A stretch of DNA of 64,000 nt. Origin: Sphagnum compactum (Eukaryota > Bryophyta > Sphagnopsida > Sphagnales). Both the position numbers and the translations under genes were made by a program. The notes under the pieces are model-generated. The model was given only the letters and a program-made list of their open reading frames with translations. It searched no databases and had not been told where the DNA came from. The stretch's first letter is position 1, and every line of letters starts with the position of its first letter. The stretch covers positions 23,746,001 through 23,810,000 of the forward strand of contig OZ234494.1 of the NCBI GenBank assembly GCA_965153455.1, read 5' to 3'. This document shows, one piece after another, positions 51,649 to 63,680 of this stretch.

Positions 51649-51651
51649 ATG

Positions 51652-53126
51652 AACCATTAGTGCACATTCCAATTACCAAAAGTTAAAAGTTTTCTACAAA
51701 CTATGCCATTGCCACAAGCATTGGATGAACTTTGGGTTGACTTGTGAACTACCATGGGATCTCCATGTTTTGCAATAGAAATAGAAGCTATACCTCTTCT
51801 ACTTGTTGAAACTACATGGTAGTTGTTATAAGGTGGGTGGAAATCTTTAGCAATTGCTCATGACGAAACAAATAAAACAAATTAGTTCATTATATATTCA
51901 AATGACTTATGGTTGGTAAAAAAAAAATTAGTTGCAATGAATGGAACAATCAAATCACCTTCTTAGAGTTAGAGTTGGATGCAATATCAATTTGACCATG
52001 AAAGTTGCACCAATAATGTATTCTAAATTTTGACATCTATCTATGAAGGAAAGTAATTTGTTTTCTTTTCTTTTGTAGTTATGAAATCCACCGAATTGGG
52101 ATGTTTTTATTGTCTTTGGAAAACTTTCGACGAGGAGGGGTGCATGGGCTTCGTTCCATGATGTTTGGACTTGCGGTGCAAAAGTTCTTGAATATTGAAT
52201 AATTTTTTAACTGAAAATTAAGTTAAATTGTAGCTGAAATTTTTGGAGGAATTGGAATGTGCCTTTGGTGTTATTTGAAAAATCTTGATGAGCAGGATTT
52301 AATGGAATTTATTTGGTAAGATTTGGATTCAAAATGTGGGAGATATTGATTTTAAAATGATTTCTACCACTGAAAATTCAAATAAATTCCAAAAAACTAG
52401 GTTTGGAAGGAAAAATCAGTTGAGGACGTGGTAACACTTGAATGTCTACCATACAATTCAAGTAGGAGTTGTGATGTGCCTTTGGTGTTGTTGGAAAGAT
52501 CTTGATGATTCAGATTTAATGGAATTTATGTTGTGAGATTTGGACTTAGGATGTGGGACAAATTATGTTGATAGGTTGAGTTCATGTTAATTTGTAATGG
52601 ATTCACACTTGCAAGTCTAATTTTCAATTCAGGTAAATGTTTTCCTTTCATATTTGATTCTTAAAAAATGGGATATAAATATATTGTATACCTTGCAAAA
52701 TAATCATATGTTGTGTCCACCCCACATGAGTTCACATTTAGGCCAATGGCATAGGCCACACTAGTACATGTTAAAACAATACTTATCTATGCTTTTCATT
52801 GATTATTTTGTTCTTTCAATAAACAAGAAGGTAGTTTTCTATATCATCAATATTGGCTTTGTAACAAATTTTTATAACAAGGATCAAAATATGCAAGAGA
52901 AAGAACTAGTATAAAAACGGTAGATTATATGTAGGTGGATTATTCGATCTCGTCAAAATTTGATTTATTATCCTTCTTATTATTATTATTATTATTTTGT
53001 GTTTTCTTTCAAACTTCAAATGTGTAAATTGAAATTATTGATGAATAGAGATGTATTTGTGTGATTTACAAAAATGTATTGCAAGAGCCTTTAGTCCAAT
53101 GATGTATTCTACATGATTTGTCATGG
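51652..53126. other. AT-rich DNA with a duplicated block
   Basis: No gene found. Two related blocks start at 52259 and 52476 (217 bp apart), each reading GTGCCTTTGGTGTT followed by TGGAAAGATCTTGATGA-like text and GATTTAATGGAATTTAT. The same GGAAAGATCT..GACGAG phrase occurs inside the CACTA element, so part of this may be an older relative. A TTA microsatellite sits near 52978-52998. Confidence 0.5.
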
Positions 53127-53240
53127 TTCAAATTGTAACTTTTCTAAAATTCCATGCAATCAATCAATCAAATTTGATTCATGATTCAAATTGTAACTTC
53201 TTTAAAGTTCCATGCAATCAATCAATTAGATATGATTTTG
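53127..53240. repeat. 58-bp tandem duplication
   Basis: TTCAAATTGTAACTT...CCATGCAATCAATCAAT occurs at 53127 and again at 53185 with few differences. Confidence 0.75.
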
Positions 53241-56200
53241 AGGATGTATGTGTATGTAGGTTCAAGGCATGAACATGGATGTTGTCAAATTCAACCTCGT
53301 AACAAGTATTCTAAAGCAAGTGACAAGAGTTTTGAAGGAGAAAAGGATTGAAACATTTTGAAAAGGAAATGGTGATGACCTTGGAATTGGTCAAAATCAT
53401 TCTAATCTTATATTAAGTATTTATTGATATTGTTACCAAATCCAAATATTATATATATATATATCCTTATGCATGAGACTATTGTTATCTATGAGGAGCA
53501 TTATTTGAATTCATGTTATTTTTAAGACATTATGATTTTCCCTTCTTCTACTATAGGTATCAGTGTTTGGATTATGAAAACTTTGTATGTGTTATCAATA
53601 ATTGATGAAGCCCTTTCTTGAAGTTTGTAATTTTTTATATTTTAATAAGTTATGATTTATTTGTTCTACTAGATGTGTTTGGTCTTATGTTCCATTTCAA
53701 CAAGGTGTTACAAGGTATTATATGTCTTGTCGTATAATCATGAGTATATAACTCCAAGTTCCAACTTATGAATGAACATCCTTTTGGTTATTATTGACAT
53801 ATATAGAAGGAAATAAAGCAACATTGGAGTTATCATTTAGTAGTAGTAATGTCATTAGTCAAATTGCACTAAATAACTACATTTTGTTTGTTGTTTTCAA
53901 GTTGCCCATATTTTGCAATGCAAGTGGAATGCCAAATGAGTCTTGTGATGATTTGGGGAAAGTCCATCTATTGTTGTAGTGAACTAATACTTAGATATTG
54001 CATGCAAATGACATTTAATATTTATAATAAATTGCATCTTGAAAAATAACATTTTGACTTGCAAGTTCATGCATGTTTTTAAACCTTTAATAGTTAGTTT
54101 ATTGCTTCAAAAAAAAAATTCCACTTTTTACCTTGCCAACATTTGTTATTTAATTTTGAACAATCAAATTTGGAAGACGTTGCAATTCTTGCAATTTTGT
54201 TGAAGCCCAAGTGAATTTTAAGTGTCTTTAATGATGTTAGGTGAAAAGTGTAGAGAATTGTTGCTACAACTTTGATAGACTAAAGGTGTTCATGATTTTA
54301 GGAACTAATTAATTAGAAAGGAGTAATGTTTGGACCAATGCCAAAAACTATGTTGTAGTCTATTGCAAAGAAAGTTCATTTATTAAGAAATAAAATAATA
54401 GATTTGGAGCAAATAGTGGTTGTGCCAAGAGACTTTTCCAAAGCTTTGAACATTGTTAAGGTTAGTTGTATTTAGAAGGGTTTGAAACTATAAACAGTCC
54501 TCTTGTTTATAAATTTGTCAAATTTATGTACCCTCATTGCTCATGTTAACAAGCTCATCACTCATGTTCACACGTTCACTTGGTAGTTATGTTGCACCTA
54601 ACGCATGGGTTGCCAATTGATGCAAACAACCTATGCATACTTCTGCCTATTTCTTAATTCATTCACACACCTTTCTTGTTAACAAATTCATCGATGCCAA
54701 CTAAATCATTTAATAACTCATTAAATTTGTTTTACAATTTTTTTCTACTTCATTTGATCAATTAACGTCAAAATTATTTCCATTGATTATGTTTGGGAAG
54801 ATACATGTTATTAATACATGTGTTAATGACATAAATTATTTGTCAACATTTTGTGAACAGATCCACCAAAACTTAAAAACTCATTCCATGTAACCATTTG
54901 AATGTTTGGCTAAATCAAAATTTCAACAAGTTTTGCATCAAAACATCATCTGTTTCAACAATATACAAAAATGAATAAAACCATGATTGCATTGAGATAT
55001 GTCATTGCATAAATTTTACATGATTTCATATTCAAAATACGAATTCAATATGAGATTATATGGCTGCTAGAAGATTAGAAGATCAAAACATGTAGTTTGC
55101 CATGTAGACATGAAATTTTGTATTATACAATAACAAAACAATGATCACACATTGTGTGACATTCTTCACATTAAGTATGATTTATTTGTACATTGAAAAA
55201 ATCCAAATGCAACATAGTGGTGTATTACATTTCCATTATTTATGTGTGGGAACTCCAAGCTTTAATATTCAAACATCACATCAATAATCTAGAACTAGAT
55301 TCTAAACATAAAACTTGATTCTAAGCATAAAATATGATGTTGTACAAGCTTAATTTTATGTTGTTAAATATTAGGCAATAATAAGGTTATTGTGCAATTT
55401 TTAATGTCGATATCCGACTAAGTGCCATTTCACATTGAATGAATTGTGAGCCTACGTGAATCATTGTCCTAAATTCATATGAATCATATGAATATTAAAT
55501 TAGTTTACTAAAAGTTTAGTAGGATAAGTTCATTTAAAAAAAATTGAAGTTAACATTTTAATTTAATTTAATTTAATTTATGTTACATCACCCGAAACTT
55601 TATTATGAATTTTGTCATGATATGTATAATTTTAAAAATGTTTTTAAAACCTTAACAAAGTTCACATGATTTTGATAAAGAGAATAAAAAATCTCAAGTT
55701 CATATGCATGATTATCTAGAGACACCTTGATGGTGTAAAATCTACATTTTTAAAGTACATCAACTTTTTGTGTTTAACTTTTCATGATGTTGAACATCAA
55801 ACACCCATCGCTATAACCTTTTTCAAAATTTAATTTTCATACCTTGATGTTGAAAACTTTCTTTTGTTTAGCTCATGCACATCCAATAAATTATAGACAT
55901 ATAAGTTATATCTTGCTTAGATATAACAACATATGTTAATGTGATTCATCCAATGAAAGTTTTGTTCTTGTTACACTATGTCATTTCACCTTTAGTTGAA
56001 TGAATAAAACAACCTCCAACCCCCTTGCATGTTACTTACAAGGATAAATATCATTTCATTGTTTTGCAAGTGATATTGTAAACCCACATACATGATGAAT
56101 CTTGTTATTCCAATCCAAAATGTTAGATTGGACATTTATTTTTCACTAACATAAAAGACAAAATGTTTTGTGCATTCTTTCTATCAAGTTATTAATGTTG

Positions 56201-58103
56201 ACTTGTAAATAATGGTGAAACAATGTTCAATTGTAACAAGCATTAAGAAGTCCACAATTTCACTATAGAACTATAGTTCATTGTTTGATTTTGTTTGATC
56301 GAACACTAAACCTTGTGATTACACATTCATCAAATTTTTTCTATTGGTGAAATTTTGTCAAAAAGAAAAAATAAAATTAGAAAAATGAAAATCAAATGTT
56401 TTTAATGGTTTCAATTGCTAGAATAAAAATTGTCAAATGTTTACATTTAATTTTAATAAATAGCCAAAAATATAGAAATATGATTAAAGATTTTTATTTC
56501 ATATTTGGATTTAAGAAATATATAATTAACTAGTTTTGGCTAAATCTTCTTATAGACAATTGCCACTTTTGCTTCATCTCCCTAGATGAATAATTACCCT
56601 TTTGGTTCCTTCACAAAATTTGAAAAAAACCATTGACATTCATCCAAAAATTCACCACATTTTAGTGATTCAGGTTGTTAATAATATTGTTTGCTTTTTG
56701 ATTTCAAAAGGAACCTTTAATCCTAGTTCAATTTTTTTTTTGTTTTTGATGGAACCTTGGGTTTAGTCTTGAAATCGATTATTTGTTCCAATCACTTTCA
56801 CAAAGAATCTAAAATTAATATGCTTTAGGACGAAGTTTAATTCTAATCCCATTACAAACAACTATATTGTTTCTTTTGTGTAATATTAGTGTGTTCAACT
56901 AGTGCACACAATTCAAGATAGAAATGATGTAATATTAATTATGTACAACCGATCAAATGTGATATTAACTTGCCTAAAATGTAGGACCAAACTTATATAC
57001 ATTTTTAAAAAGTCGTATATATCTATCTAGAGAACCTGAACCTATTTAAGATGAGACAACACCTTTAGCACAACACCCTTAACACAAGTTCTAATTCAAG
57101 TTTGAAAAGAACATACTTGCTTGATTAGGTTCCAATCGTGGTTTCAACAAATTCAAAACCTTTTGGTCTAAAAATCACAAAAATTCACCTATAACTTAGC
57201 CATGAACTTGCCTAAATCTTAGAGCTTGTGTTGGTTGTCACCATTATAAAAATCTCAACAATATCAAGTACCTATTCAATTTTTTAAATTTTTTTATACA
57301 CCAAATAGTTCTCAACCAATTTTGTTTATGTATATCCACTCAACTTGATTACCCACCCTTTCTCACATTCCATTTTCAACTGCATTTTCTATATATTTAA
57401 ACCTCCATTCATCTTAAAACCCAACTCCCATCATAGATATTAAGGTTATATGGCCTAATATTCTCCTTTTGCCTTAATAAACATTTGTATTTTGTTATAT
57501 TTTACATGTAATTCCATTAGCCTGTGCATCCTTACCCTCGTACACCATAGAAAGCTTCATTTATAAATTAGAGTTTTTCTTAAAAGCCATACCCAAACTA
57601 ACCCTTATTTTGTACCTTTTTGAAACCTTATTTGTTCCCTCACCCCACTTTGATGTTATCCATAAAGTTTCAAACAAGCTTGACCAAACTTGACCAAACA
57701 TCAAAACTCAACATGAGATTATTGTGCTTGACATTTAATGTGATTGTGAAATAAGTGATAACAAGCAAAGGATAAGCTACTTGCTCAAGATTTACCTTGA
57801 GCACCATAGTCAAAACCGAACTCCTTTTGACACATGTGAAAGTGCTAAAATACTTTTGGGCTTCATTGCGACACCCAATGCAAATTAATTTACATATTTG
57901 ATGCTCGCTAAACGTTTCAACCCTTGCATGACCCCTAATGAGCAATTTCATCCCGTATCCAGGGCACTTTCCAGATAGCTTTAATAACATTAGAACGTTT
58001 CCAATGTTGTCAAGTTCTTTGATTTTTGAGAATACACCCTACCTTGACTTGTCCATTCCAAGTTCCAAAAAGAGAGGATATCTTGAACACTGAACATTTA
58101 ATA
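53241..58103. other. AT-rich intergenic DNA
   Basis: Almost 5 kb with no frame worth reporting and no element recognised, apart from short AT runs (for example (AT)n near 53450). Confidence 0.5.
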
Positions 58104-58265
58104 ACCCACCTCTTGCTATCAAGCACCCTCGGCCAATATGAAGTGTTCCCATTCCTTCACATACAACCCACAATCTCACACATTACCCACCTCTTGTTAT
58201 CAAGCACCCTCCGCCAATAGAAAGCGTTCCCATTCCTTCACATACAACCCACAATCTCACACATT
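58104..58265. repeat. 81-bp tandem duplication
   Basis: ACCCACCTCTTG.TATCAAGC starts at 58104 and at 58185. Both copies continue through TTCCCATTCCTTCACATAC and end at CACAATCTCACACATT with only a few differences. Confidence 0.9.
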
Positions 58266-59161
58266 GTCAGCCCTCACACAACACATTTCTCTAATAAATC
58301 ACTGCATTGTAACACACCCACCCCTGTCTCTTGTTCATCCACATTTCTTTCCTAGCCAACCCATCCTCTATGCAAGGTCCCATCTTGCCCCTCATTTTTG
58401 TCTCTCAACAACCCTAGACCATGTCTCAGCTGGTCATGCTAATCCAATTGATTGGCTCACTTTGTGCAGTGGAGCTCAAGTGATTGCAGTTGTGCAGTGA
58501 ATTCTGAGCATTCCAGTTGTGCAGTGAATTCTCAGCACTCCGAATCACCCGTACCAACAATTCACAGCTATAACTTGCATCAACTGTTGTTCTGCATCCA
58601 AGTATAATCAGAGCAAAACAAGACTGAAAGGAGATGGGTCTGGGACAGATGAACAATATCAGTTAGCACTCATGGCAGACATTGAAAGGCAAGGTGCAAG
58701 TTTTTGCACATGGAGTAAAGAATGAACAGTGCAAAGGCATGGTGAGGCTGGCATAAAGTCTGGTTGAAGATGAAGGAAATCATGATGAGCAGAACATGAA
58801 GAAGTATGTGATGCAGACTAGATAGACATAGGTAGATATGCCCTCAACAAACAGATGTGAGACAAGGAGACTTCTATTCCATAATACGTTTTCTGTTACT
58901 ATCGTGATACAAACAAGTTCAGATGTTCACAACAAATTTGTAAACTGCAGTTGATATGGTCTTGAACCACCCACGACTGCATCATAAATTCTTGTGCTCC
59001 TCAGTTGCCAGCAAATGATAAAGCTCTCCCATATTGATGTAGGTTTGTCCTCAGGTTAATGGTCTGTCCTTTGTTGAAGAAGAAGACTTTGTCCTCGCCA
59101 TGGGAGGAAAAACAGCAACTCCATCATGTTTTGCTGCTCATCGAGGAGACATGGAACTCTG
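58266..59161. other. Intergenic DNA, 3' flank of the small membrane-protein gene
   Basis: No gene supported. Two copies of a TTGTGCAGTGAATTCT(G/C)AGCA motif at about 58490-58535 form a small direct repeat. Confidence 0.4.
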
Positions 59162-59325
59162 TTAATGCGCCTCGTACTTGGGATCCGCTACCACATAATG
59201 GTATGCAACCACCAGCACAAATATGCATATCCCCAAGAAGTTTACAACAAACCCTAACTCTGTGTCGTCAATCATCTGCAACCATGCCATAGCCACCACC
59301 AGCAAAGCTCCGATCAAATCAAAAT
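59162..59325 (-). CDS. Last exon of a small membrane protein (54 codons visible), unrecognised
   Basis: After a good acceptor (TTGTTTTCAG, exon start 59325, entering in phase 1) the frame reads [18 protein letters not shown], then [29 protein letters not shown] and ends DPKYEAH. This gives two hydrophobic segments with an acidic loop, typical of a small conserved membrane protein. An in-frame TAG lies just upstream of the acceptor, so an earlier exon must supply the start; I could not find one with the right phase. A tempting short exon at about 60.0 kb (MFCLAVFVVPQQVLRFK, then a strong AAG|GTAAGG donor) ends in phase 0 and does not fit. The family is not recognised. Confidence 0.45.
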
Positions 59326-61150
59326 CTGAAAACAATTTAGGTACTGGAATACACAACAATAAGGTGAGCTACTGCTGTATCCTCCATAGAAGACAACTCT
59401 TCATCTGCCAATGATCTCATCACCTGTATCAGGACTACTGAAGCTTTTCATAAGGTAACAATCTCTTATGGCAACAGCAAGCCAAAGTTGCGTATCCAAA
59501 TTTTCCCTGAAGAACTTGGAAGTTCTCAGCCTTCCAACACTTTCCAATCTCAACATGAATTCCAAAACAAAGCCTTGAGAATCCCCCCTTGCAATCCACA
59601 GCAAGACAAGATCCAATCTGTTTGCGCAAGTGGGAAAACAAGTGATAGAGAAAGGGGAGAAGAAGACTCTTTACACAGCTCGATTCCTCTGCTGCTTGCA
59701 TGATCCGCGAAAACCTATTGACTTCTACTGATAATTGAAAAACTGACTAGTCAAAGTGGAAGAAGTCGGGAGGAAAAATCCAGATGATGAGAAACAGCGG
59801 ATCGCATACCTTGCCGACTTGTAGATTGAAGCGAGGAAACAAGAAATTGCAAAACCAAGCCAAGCGTGTTCAATCTGTCGTCCTTACCTTCAGACAAATC
59901 GTGCTTCGTCTTCCTTGAATCCCATCAGCGAAGCAGCCAGATGCTGGAGTAGCTTATAAGCGCACATATGCACACTGGACATGGCAAAAACCATGTGCAC
60001 CTTACCTTACCTTAAACCTCAGCACCTGTTGCGGGACCACGAAAACTGCGAGACAAAACATCTCGAACTTCGCGATCTCCGTCTTGATGTCAGAAGCTAA
60101 TTGACGCCATGTTTTTGCCGAGAGATCCCAGACTACAGTAGGAAAGAAGCGTCGCATTCATACACAATTGCAGGAGCTTCTTGCATGCTTCATATGTAGA
60201 TTGTCCGCTTATCCGATCTGAACTTTACTGAAGTGGGTATATCCATTTGCTGTGTTGCTTCATCGATCAAACAGCAAAAAATGACAGTAGTTTGCGTATG
60301 AATTGGGTTTTTGTCGGGAGATCTTTGTAAGGGAGGGGAAGAGAGAGATAATATTATTCTGGAATTCGGATGTTTGTCATGTGTTGAAGTTCGCGAACCA
60401 TCTCAAATTGTGGACGAGATGATCGATCATCTCTCGTCTCTCATGAAGAGGTGGATGCCGAAGCGCGTGGAGGAAATGCGGCGTTGGAGGCAGCAGCAGC
60501 AAAACTGTAAGTATTTGTAGAATAAGTGGGATTGGGAACAACTCTGACCAGCTGTTGAACGAGGAACCATGGTAAGCAAGAGCTTGGAAGCCTTGAAAAC
60601 ACCATCCTGATGAAGTCTTGTCCATCCATCACAAATTCTCAAACCATAAGACAAAAAGAATAGGTGCTCATTATCTCTTGACAATGTGTGAGTTTACTCT
60701 ATTGGTGTACAATGGCAAACAGGAGTGACTGCAGCTGACTGGTTCCCTCAAGAACAAATATCTTTTAATCTTCCACAATTCAGATGACTTCTTGATGCAG
60801 TGACCGATTCTAGAGTGGGTTCAAACATTGCCTGGTGTAATCCGGAATGCATGATCTTCAAGCAGAATCACTTGAATGACGCCATGAACACTGACTAGGG
60901 TATATAACAAAATGAAATGTTGAACCGAGCCGTGCTTCTCTTGGAGTTTATGTTGAAGCCCTCATTACAGAAGAGTGTGGAGGCCAGTTTATTGTGGCAG
61001 GTGCTACTACACTTGTGGGGACTACTGTACTTGCAAGCTTTAAGGATAGGGAGAGTACAGAAGGCATTACATGGGGTTTGATTGTTGTCATTGAGGCAGA
61101 TGTGGAAACACCCTTTATAAGCAACAGAAAGTGGCAGTGACAGAACTGAT
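59326..61150. other. Presumed promoter/leader region with unresolved short frames
   Basis: On the minus strand this should contain the missing 5' exons and promoter of the small membrane-protein gene. On the plus strand a short frame around 60418-60520 (MIDHLSSLMKRWMP...RRWRQQQQN) ends at a perfect GTAAGT donor and might be the first exon of a separate gene; no second exon was found. A stop-free plus-strand run at about 60920-61139 reads protein-like (ITEECGGQFIVAGATTLVG) but has no start. Confidence 0.3.
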
Positions 61151-63237
61151 TCAATAAATTGCAGGTGAAAGCAGCAACTGAATATCTGGCATCCGTACTG
61201 AAGATACACAATACAGACTACGACTGTCTTGGTAATGTATTGCCCATGCTTGAGGACCTTTTATTACACTGCATTGTTTTGCAATTTCTAGTTCGCAAGA
61301 GGCATCACGCCAATAGACATAGCTTGAACACAGCTGTCCTTCAGGGGGTTCGGACACTGCAAGTATGGTCAGAATTCCTACCACTGGAAGGATTTCTTGA
61401 GCAAAAATGTACAGAAGCCCAGAGGGTTGAAACATGAGATAGTACTTCCATGGATTGGCTGAAGGGTGACAAAGGCTGCTGGAACTTTCATATCGTCTTG
61501 GGTTTACTTGCAAACAAAACACTCTCTGTACACACTAGGCGCCTCTGCGAGTTGTACATATACAATTGTAAAAGAAATCAAAATCAAGAGCTAAAAGCAG
61601 AATAGAAAGCCCTCATCACACCGTGCTTTGCCATCCAGGGGGCATGTGACCAAATAGTTGTATGGTAAATGGCTATGTCATCAATGGAGCCCCTGACTTA
61701 TCATTAATTTTCCTTGTAGTGAATGTGGTGGAAATGCCAGACTCAAGTAAGGATCCTCTGGGATAAGATGAGCATCCAGCCTTAAACTCATATGGTCCTT
61801 GTCTCACTCCCCAAACCTGTCCTTGCACAAGATGCCATGAAGTTGAACATATCAGCCCCTGACCACAGAAGATTTGGTGAAGAATGTAGTTTCTTTCTCT
61901 TGACTTAGGGCCTCCAAATGGTATGGTCTTTCCTACAAAAAGTTAAAATTGTTCAACACATACCTGGTTACCATCATCATCATATGCACGGTCCCAACAA
62001 TGGATTTCGTTGTTCCTATAGAGTGTCAGTTCAGATGTGCACCTTGTGGCACCATTCTGCAAGACATAGACAAGATGTGCTATTGTCATGTTATGAACTT
62101 TGTGGCAATATTTACTGATAGATTAAAGGGGGATGTCAAAATGCCACACTGAACATAATATAACTCATGAGAATCAAGAAATCTCCATACTCATGATTAG
62201 GACAACCAGAACAAGGTTCAAAACTTTTCTTGAAGTCAAAGAGAGAATTCCAGATAAGGACTGAAGAACCGGGAAGAAGAAAAACAGGAGAGAAGTTCAA
62301 GACAAAGAACAACAAAAAATTGAACAGAATTGAGGAAGTAACCACAATTCAAGCACATGGGGGCTGAGGACAATTACCCAAGAATTAGGAAACCCTCCAG
62401 GTGGAGTGGATCCCTCATACAAACACCGTCGACCACGTTCGCAGTGTGATAGATACACAGTTGTGAGATGCTCCCCAATGTCCTGCATGAGTACCCCCAT
62501 CTGCATGAGTGCAATATAATTTCCACCACCCCAAACTTTTCACAAAATCTCATGCAAGAGTGTTTACTTCATAATCTCATGCTGGTCAGACCATTCCCAA
62601 ATAACCTAAATGACTTACTGCAATATATCACTGTGAAATTTTTTGCATAATAACACATTGGGTGAGCTCTATTCTGACTCTCTTCTAGTTTAGAAGCAAG
62701 CCGTTGTCAGTCTACTTACACCAACTACATCCTCTGGTTGTGGGCGCTGGTTGGTTGGACGATCACAAAAATTCCTGTACTCCTCAATATCTCGCACCGC
62801 ATATGATCCAACCTGGCAGCAAACCATCTCAATCCTGGAATCAATGTTATTTCACCTGCAGTCAAGCCCCTAAACCTAATTTAAACTGCATGACCACAGA
62901 GCCACACATCAAAGAATGACAAAGCTGAAATAATACTGCACAAACATGGAGGGGATGGTACAGTTCAAAATCCAGGACAAGCAAGTAATTCACCTCTACA
63001 TCACATTTCATTTCCTTTGGGCAAGGTTTCACCATATAGAACCTCTGCACAAGCACAAGCACCAGCTGCCCATAAGAACCAATCATAAGGTATGTCTTCT
63101 GATCACTTCATCATAACAGTGCAGGTTATACTTGAAATGATACACAATATGAACTTTTATGGAAACCTCCCACGTACTATTGGGACAATTACCTGACGAT
63201 ATGGCCTGTCCGGTGTTCTCCAAAAAGCCTGATCCAT
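61151..63237 (-). CDS. Cys-rich, probably membrane-anchored plant protein of unknown function, 7 exons modelled (about 243 aa)
   Basis: Exons on the minus strand: 63237-63193, 63044-62994, 62812-62720, 62482-62378, 62056-61964, 61544-61508, then from 61458. The joins read MDQAFWRTPDRPYRQ | RFYMVKPCPKEMKCDVE | VGSYAVRDIEEYRNFC... | DIGEHLTTVYLSHCERG...GGFPNSW | NGATRCTSELTLYRNN... | RRLVCTESVLFA | NPWKYYLMFQPSGLLYIF. The first five introns are phase 0 with good splice sites. The protein has many Cys residues and a hydrophobic stretch (YYLMFQPSGLLYIFAQEILP) near the C-terminus. Doubts: the intron between exons 6 and 7 would be only 49 bp; the end is uncertain (the frame stays open to a stop at 61151, but another splice soon after EILPV is possible); and an ATG at 63086 is an alternative start that would replace exon 1 by MIGSYGQLVLVLVQ. 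I considered the plant membrane protein NPU but cannot verify it. Confidence 0.6.
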
Positions 63238-63680
63238 TGCCAACGACAGCTAGCAACTTTTAGAGAAAAAAATTTACTTTCAACACCAAAGGTTGAATCA
63301 AGGATACCCTATTCACTATGTTGTGATTACTGGAAGTGAGATCAGAGAGAAGCAATACACAGCTGACTCTAAGATTTGATACGGTTGTCTAATTACTATA
63401 TTATCAAGCACTGCAATAACTGGAAGCAAGATCAGAGAATGCAATGCACAATCTGACTCTACATGGCTTGTTATTTACTCTATTGTCAAGAGGTCAAGAG
63501 GTTTAGACCTGCTCAAAGTACAGAACCCTGGTTCCATCAACAAGAACAGTAGCTGGACAGGTCAATAGCCTGGCTCCCCACCCACCCACCATGCATGTCA
63601 GAGAATGATAAATGTTTCATCGCATTCAATGACAATGTGTGAACCTTCTTCCCATGGAGAGACCAAACACAAGTGATAAC

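Noticed and set aside
60311-60520. Plus-strand frame ending at a GTAAGT donor
   Set aside because: No downstream exon fits and no homologue is recognised; kept only as a note under the 59.3-61.1 kb stretch.
61159-61437. 92-codon plus-strand frame
   Set aside because: It lacks an ATG at its start and lies antisense to the last modelled exon of the Cys-rich gene.
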